Made by a program: the position numbers and the translations under genes. Below the pieces are notes generated by a model, which worked only from the letters and a program-made list of their open reading frames with translations, was not told the origin of the DNA and did no database searches. Positions 13,725 to 16,820 of a DNA stretch of 16,820 nt are shown one piece after another. Position 1 is the stretch's first letter; the number at the start of each line of letters is the position of its first letter. The DNA is from an uncultured Collinsella sp. (GTDB taxonomy: Bacteria; Actinomycetota; Coriobacteriia; Coriobacteriales; Coriobacteriaceae), in NCBI GenBank assembly GCA_902496775.1, contig CABVCF010000045.1, positions 1 through 16,820 of the forward strand. Reading direction: 5' to 3'.

Positions 13725-15044
13725 CTATTCCTCCTCGAGCGTGACCTTGCCGCCAAGCAGGCGGTAGTGGTCGAAGAAATCGGGATAGGACTTGTTGACG
13801 GCCTCGGCGCCGTGGATCACGACCTCGCCGGTGGCGCGGCTCGCGGCGATGGCGGCCATCATGGCGATGCGGTGGTCGTTGTGCGAATCGACCTCACCGC
13901 CAGTAAAGGCGTCGACACCCTTGATGATGAGGTCGTCACCGGCAATGCGTACCTGTGCGCCCAGTGCGGTGAGCTCGCGGGTGGTAGTGGCCAGACGGTC
14001 GGATTCCTTGATGCGCAGGCGGGCGCAATCGCGGATGAACGTGCGGCCTTGCGCCAGCGATGCCACGGCCGAGATAACGGGCACCAGGTCGGGGATGTCG
14101 TGGGCACTCATCTCAAAGCCGGCGAGCTTGTCGGACTGCACGGTGGCGGCGTTGGTGGAGCGCACGATGCGGGCGCCAAAGCGCGAAAGCGCGGCAAGCA
14201 CGTTGCGGTCGCCCTGGGCCGAGCTCAGGGACACACCCTCGACGGTGATGGGATCGGAGCCGATGGCGCCGGCGCACAGCCAAAAGGCGGCGTTGGACCA
14301 GTCGCCCTCGACGGCTACGCTGCCGGGCGTGCGGTACGAGCCGCTGCTTACGCGGAAGTTCGTGACCTCGGGCTGGCCGTCCTTGGCCGGAATACGCTCG
14401 ACGTTGACCTCGACGCCGAAGGCCTTCATGGCCTGGATCGTCAGGTTGATGTAGGGACGGCTCTCGATGAGGCCGGTCACCTGCACGCAGGAGGGCTGGG
14501 CCAGTAGCGGGGCTGCCAGCAGCAGGCCGGAGATGTACTGCGAGCTCACATTGCCCGGCAGCACAAAGGTGCCCGGGCGCATGCGGCCGCTCGTCTTGAG
14601 CGGAAAACCACCCAGACCCTGTAGGTCGCAGCCGGCGGCGATGATCTCGTCCGAGAGCGGCGAGAGCGGGCGGGCGCCCAGGCGGCCCTGGCCCACGAAG
14701 GTGGCATCCGCACCCAGCGCGCAGGCGACGGGCAGCATAAAGCGCAGCGTGGAGCCGCTCTCGCCGCAGTCAAGCGTGCCGCCGGCAAGGGCCTTGAGCA
14801 GGCCAAACTCAACACTCTTCATGGTAGGGTGGACCTGGAAGCCGTCCTCGACGGTCTCGATGCGGGCGCCGAGTGCCGTAAGGCAACGCACCGTGGCCTC
14901 GATGTCGGCGCAGGTGGTGTTGCAGGTGACGTGTGTCTCGCCGTTGGCAAGCGCAGCGCAGATGATCAGGCGATGTGCCATCGACTTGGACGCGATGGCG
15001 GGAACGGTGCCCTTGAGCGGGGACGGGGTGATGCGGGCTAGCAT
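13725..15044 (-). CDS. aroA: 3-phosphoshikimate 1-carboxyvinyltransferase (EPSP synthase)
   Basis: Joins shikimate-3-phosphate and phosphoenolpyruvate to make EPSP; target of glyphosate. 439 aa. The N-terminal substrate site SKSMAHR supplies Lys20, Ser21 and Arg25. GESGSTLRF (94-102) stands where E. coli has GNAGTAMRP, so the Gly96 equivalent is kept, Thr97 becomes Ser, and Pro101 becomes Phe. SSQYISGLLLAAPLL, GDWSNAAFWL, DIPDLVPVISAVA and LRIKESDR follow in the order expected for the two inverse alpha/beta domains, and NDHRIAM near the C-terminus closes the active site. ATG at 15044 overlaps the aroB stop by 7 nt; GGGAG lies about 10 nt upstream. Activity is expected to be normal; the inhibitor response is uncertain because of the motif changes. 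Confidence 0.95.
   Translation of the reverse strand: MLARITPSPLKGTVPAIASKSMAHRLIICAALANGETHVTCNTTCADIEATVRCLTALGARIETVEDGFQVHPTMKSVEFGLLKALAGGTLDCGESGSTLRFMLPVACALGADATFVGQGRLGARPLSPLSDEIIAAGCDLQGLGGFPLKTSGRMRPGTFVLPGNVSSQYISGLLLAAPLLAQPSCVQVTGLIESRPYINLTIQAMKAFGVEVNVERIPAKDGQPEVTNFRVSSGSYRTPGSVAVEGDWSNAAFWLCAGAIGSDPITVEGVSLSSAQGDRNVLAALSRFGARIVRSTNAATVQSDKLAGFEMSAHDIPDLVPVISAVASLAQGRTFIRDCARLRIKESDRLATTTRELTALGAQVRIAGDDLIIKGVDAFTGGEVDSHNDHRIAMMAAIAASRATGEVVIHGAEAVNKSYPDFFDHYRLLGGKVTLEEE
13730..13735 (-). promoter_or_regulatory. Ribosome binding site deciding the aroC start
   Basis: AGGAGG is encoded within the last Glu codons of aroA, 6 nt before ATG 13723. It supports the shorter aroC start and coupling to aroA translation. 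Confidence 0.65.
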
Positions 15045-16144
15045 GCGGATGCGTCTCCCTTCTGGCCGAGGCCCTCGGCAATGAGTTCGTGGAAAGTGGA
15101 AAGCGGCGTGCGGTCGATGCTGCAGCGGCCAATGCCGTGCGGAATCACCAGGTCGATGGTGTCGCCCGCGCGCTTCTTGTCGTGGAGCGCCTCGGCAAAG
15201 ACGGCATCGGCGGAAAGCTCGCAGCGGGTCTTGAGGCCGTGGCGGGCGCAGAGCTCCTCAATACGGCCGGGCAGTGCAGCATCGCAAACGCCGTGCAGGG
15301 CCGCGGCGCGCGTGATGATGCCCATGCCGATCGACACGCAGTTGCCGTGCCCGAGCTCAAAGTGCTCGCAGGCTTCGACGGCGTGTCCGGCGCTGTGTCC
15401 AAAGTTGAGCAGCTTGCGCTGGTTGGTTTCGTGCTCGTCGGCGACGACCACGGCGCGCTTGATGTCGATGTTGCGGGCGATGATGAGTGCTACGCGGGCC
15501 ACATCGCGGTTGAGCAGCTCCAGCGTGAGCGGGGTCTTCTCCAGCTCGGCGAAAAGCTCCGGGTCGGCGATCACGGCGTGCTTGACGACCTCGCCGCAGC
15601 CGTCGGCGAACTGCTCGGGCGTGAGGGTGGCCAGGCACCCCACGTCGGCGATAACCACGCTCGGCTGCCAAAAGGCGCCGGCCAAGTTCTTGCCTGCAGC
15701 CAGGTCGATGGCGGTCTTGCCACCCACCGACGAATCCACCATGGCGAGCAGGCTCGTCGGGATCTGCACAAACTTGCAGCCGCGCATGTAGGTGGCGGCC
15801 GCAAAGCCCGCCACGTCGCCCACGACACCGCCGCCGAGTGCCACGATCACGTCGGAGCGCGAAAGCTCGTGCTCGGCCACAAACTCCAAAATGGCAACAT
15901 AGGTTTCGGCGCGCTTATGGGCCTCGCCGGCCTCGAAGGTGCAGATGCTCACCTCGTAGCCTGACGCCTCCAGGCTCTGCTTAACGGGCATCTGGTAGAG
16001 CGGGCCCACGTTGGTGTCCGTCACGATGACGGCCTTGGTGCCGCCGGCAGTGGCGCGCACGAGCGGTCCCGCCTGCTCCAGCAAAAACGTGCCAACATGC
16101 ACCTGGTAGGGGCGTGCAGTGTCGATATCGATGGTAATCGCCAT
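15038..16144 (-). CDS. aroB: 3-dehydroquinate synthase
   Basis: NAD+- and divalent-metal-dependent cyclisation of DAHP to 3-dehydroquinate, step 2 of the pathway. 368 aa, normal length. The NAD-binding block GGGVVGDVAGFAAATYMRG begins at about residue 104, followed by PTSLLAMVDSSVGGKTAID with Lys143, KNLAGAFWQP, GCGEVVKHA and the metal-site segment LNFGHSAGHAVE (most family members have Thr where this has Ser). Glu in GCGEVVKHA and the two His of FGHSAGH supply the metal ligands. ATG at 16144 has AAAGGA about 9 nt upstream. It lies 36 nt after the tyrA stop, and its end overlaps aroA by 7 nt. Confidence 0.95.
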   Translation of the reverse strand: MAITIDIDTARPYQVHVGTFLLEQAGPLVRATAGGTKAVIVTDTNVGPLYQMPVKQSLEASGYEVSICTFEAGEAHKRAETYVAILEFVAEHELSRSDVIVALGGGVVGDVAGFAAATYMRGCKFVQIPTSLLAMVDSSVGGKTAIDLAAGKNLAGAFWQPSVVIADVGCLATLTPEQFADGCGEVVKHAVIADPELFAELEKTPLTLELLNRDVARVALIIARNIDIKRAVVVADEHETNQRKLLNFGHSAGHAVEACEHFELGHGNCVSIGMGIITRAAALHGVCDAALPGRIEELCARHGLKTRCELSADAVFAEALHDKKRAGDTIDLVIPHGIGRCSIDRTPLSTFHELIAEGLGQKGDASAC

Positions 16145-16180
16145 AAGCTATGGTCCTTTCGACCTGGCGTGATAGGTGGT

Positions 16181-16820
16181 CTAGTGGGAGGCCTCGTCGT
16201 CGAGTGCGCGCTTAATGCGGTCGCCCTCGGCAAGGAGATTCTCCAGATAGCGCTGGTCGCGGTCCTTAAGGGCGCGGCTGTAGGCGCCGAGCGAGTCGAT
16301 CAGGTGGTCGATCTCGAAGGCAAGCGCGTCGGCGTCGTCGATCATGAGCTCGGACCACATTTGCGGGTTGAGGTGCGCCACGCGGGTGAGATCGCGGTAG
16401 CTACCGGCCGAAAAGCCGTGGTGGACCTGGGCGGTCGGGCTCTTTACGTAGGCGTTGGACACCACGTGCGCAAGCTGGCTCGTGAAGGCGATGACGCGGT
16501 CGTGCTCGGCGGCGCTGGTCACGCTGAACTTGCCAAAGCCCAAGGGGCGCACCATCTCGCGCACCTGGCCCAAAAGCTCCAGTTTGAGCGCATCGTCCAC
16601 CGCGGGCGGCACGAGCACGAGTGGCGCGCCCTGGAACAGGTCGGCGCGGGAGTGCGCATAGCCCGAGTACTGCGTGCCCGCCATGGGGTGCGCGCCCACA
16701 AAGTAAAAGCCGTGCTCGCGGGCAAGCTCAAAGGCGCGCTCGCACACGATGCCCTTGACGCCCACGGTGTCGATCACCACGGGACCCATGATGGCCTCGG
16801 TGTCGGTGGCGTCGGCGAGC
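16181..16820 (-). CDS. tyrA: Prephenate dehydrogenase, C-terminal part (runs off the window)
   Basis: Oxidatively decarboxylates prephenate to 4-hydroxyphenylpyruvate for tyrosine synthesis. The frame is open from the window edge (about 16819) to TAG at 16181, so the N-terminal NAD-binding start is missing; 212 residues are visible. VVIDTVGVKG corresponds to the family's D-x-x-S-x-K stretch. FVGAHPMAGTQYSG is the prephenate dehydrogenase HPMAG signature. AEHDRVIAFTSQLAHVVSNA, with the catalytic-domain His, and RDLTRVAHLNPQMWSELM follow in the helical C-terminal domain. No ACT domain follows the helical domain. It is the most upstream gene of the aro operon visible here; the promoter must lie outside the window. 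Confidence 0.93.
   Translation of the reverse strand, partial: LADATDTEAIMGPVVIDTVGVKGIVCERAFELAREHGFYFVGAHPMAGTQYSGYAHSRADLFQGAPLVLVPPAVDDALKLELLGQVREMVRPLGFGKFSVTSAAEHDRVIAFTSQLAHVVSNAYVKSPTAQVHHGFSAGSYRDLTRVAHLNPQMWSELMIDDADALAFEIDHLIDSLGAYSRALKDRDQRYLENLLAEGDRIKRALDDEASH

Noticed and set aside
13724..13756. Longer chorismate synthase start at 13756
   Set aside because: The added residues (MAARSRSRRNS) are a shadow of the aroA 3' end; AGGAGG and family alignment support ATG 13723.

Overview
The window looks like a stretch of a Collinsella-type Coriobacteriia chromosome (Actinomycetota). The reasons are the moderately high GC content, the fused RmlC-RmlD protein, the fused AroE-AroK protein, and the close packing of aromatic amino acid genes. 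The genus is an inference from gene style; no marker gene settles it.

Positions 1-7836 hold a cell-surface polysaccharide region. A bifunctional dTDP-rhamnose enzyme (rmlC-rmlD fusion, + strand) converges on a minus-strand set of three genes: a polyprenyl-phosphate sugar synthase-like GT2, a second GtrB/CsbB-like GT2, and a large YfhO-family membrane protein that overlaps it. Diverging from these is a plus-strand pair for a Wzm/Wzt (RgpC/RgpD, TagG/TagH-like) polysaccharide ABC exporter. Together they suggest synthesis of a rhamnose-containing wall polymer, its export, and its decoration outside the membrane by a three-component glycosylation system. A tRNA-Arg(UCU) gene and a strong terminator close the exporter unit.

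Positions 7834-9608 are an accessory and decaying segment. Directly after the tRNA terminator lies a remnant of an acyltransferase-3 membrane protein in two reading frames. Next, on the minus strand, come a DUF4869-like gene and, overlapping it by one base, a P-loop ATPase gene that seems broken by two frameshifts. Its 3' part has a TOPRIM-like look. This pair is the least understood item in the window and the best candidate for an undescribed two-gene system.

Positions 9609-16820 hold a dense minus-strand operon for chorismate, phenylalanine and tyrosine synthesis: tyrA (partial, runs off the window), aroB, aroA, aroC, pheA, aroE-aroK fusion, aroQ. Genes abut or overlap by a few bases, and a perfect 13-bp hairpin terminator follows aroQ. 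Every shikimate-pathway step after DAHP synthase is present, plus the prephenate branches to both amino acids. A 16-bp perfect palindrome whose loop region carries a REP-like GTGCCTGTCCCC motif sits between aroE-aroK and aroQ.
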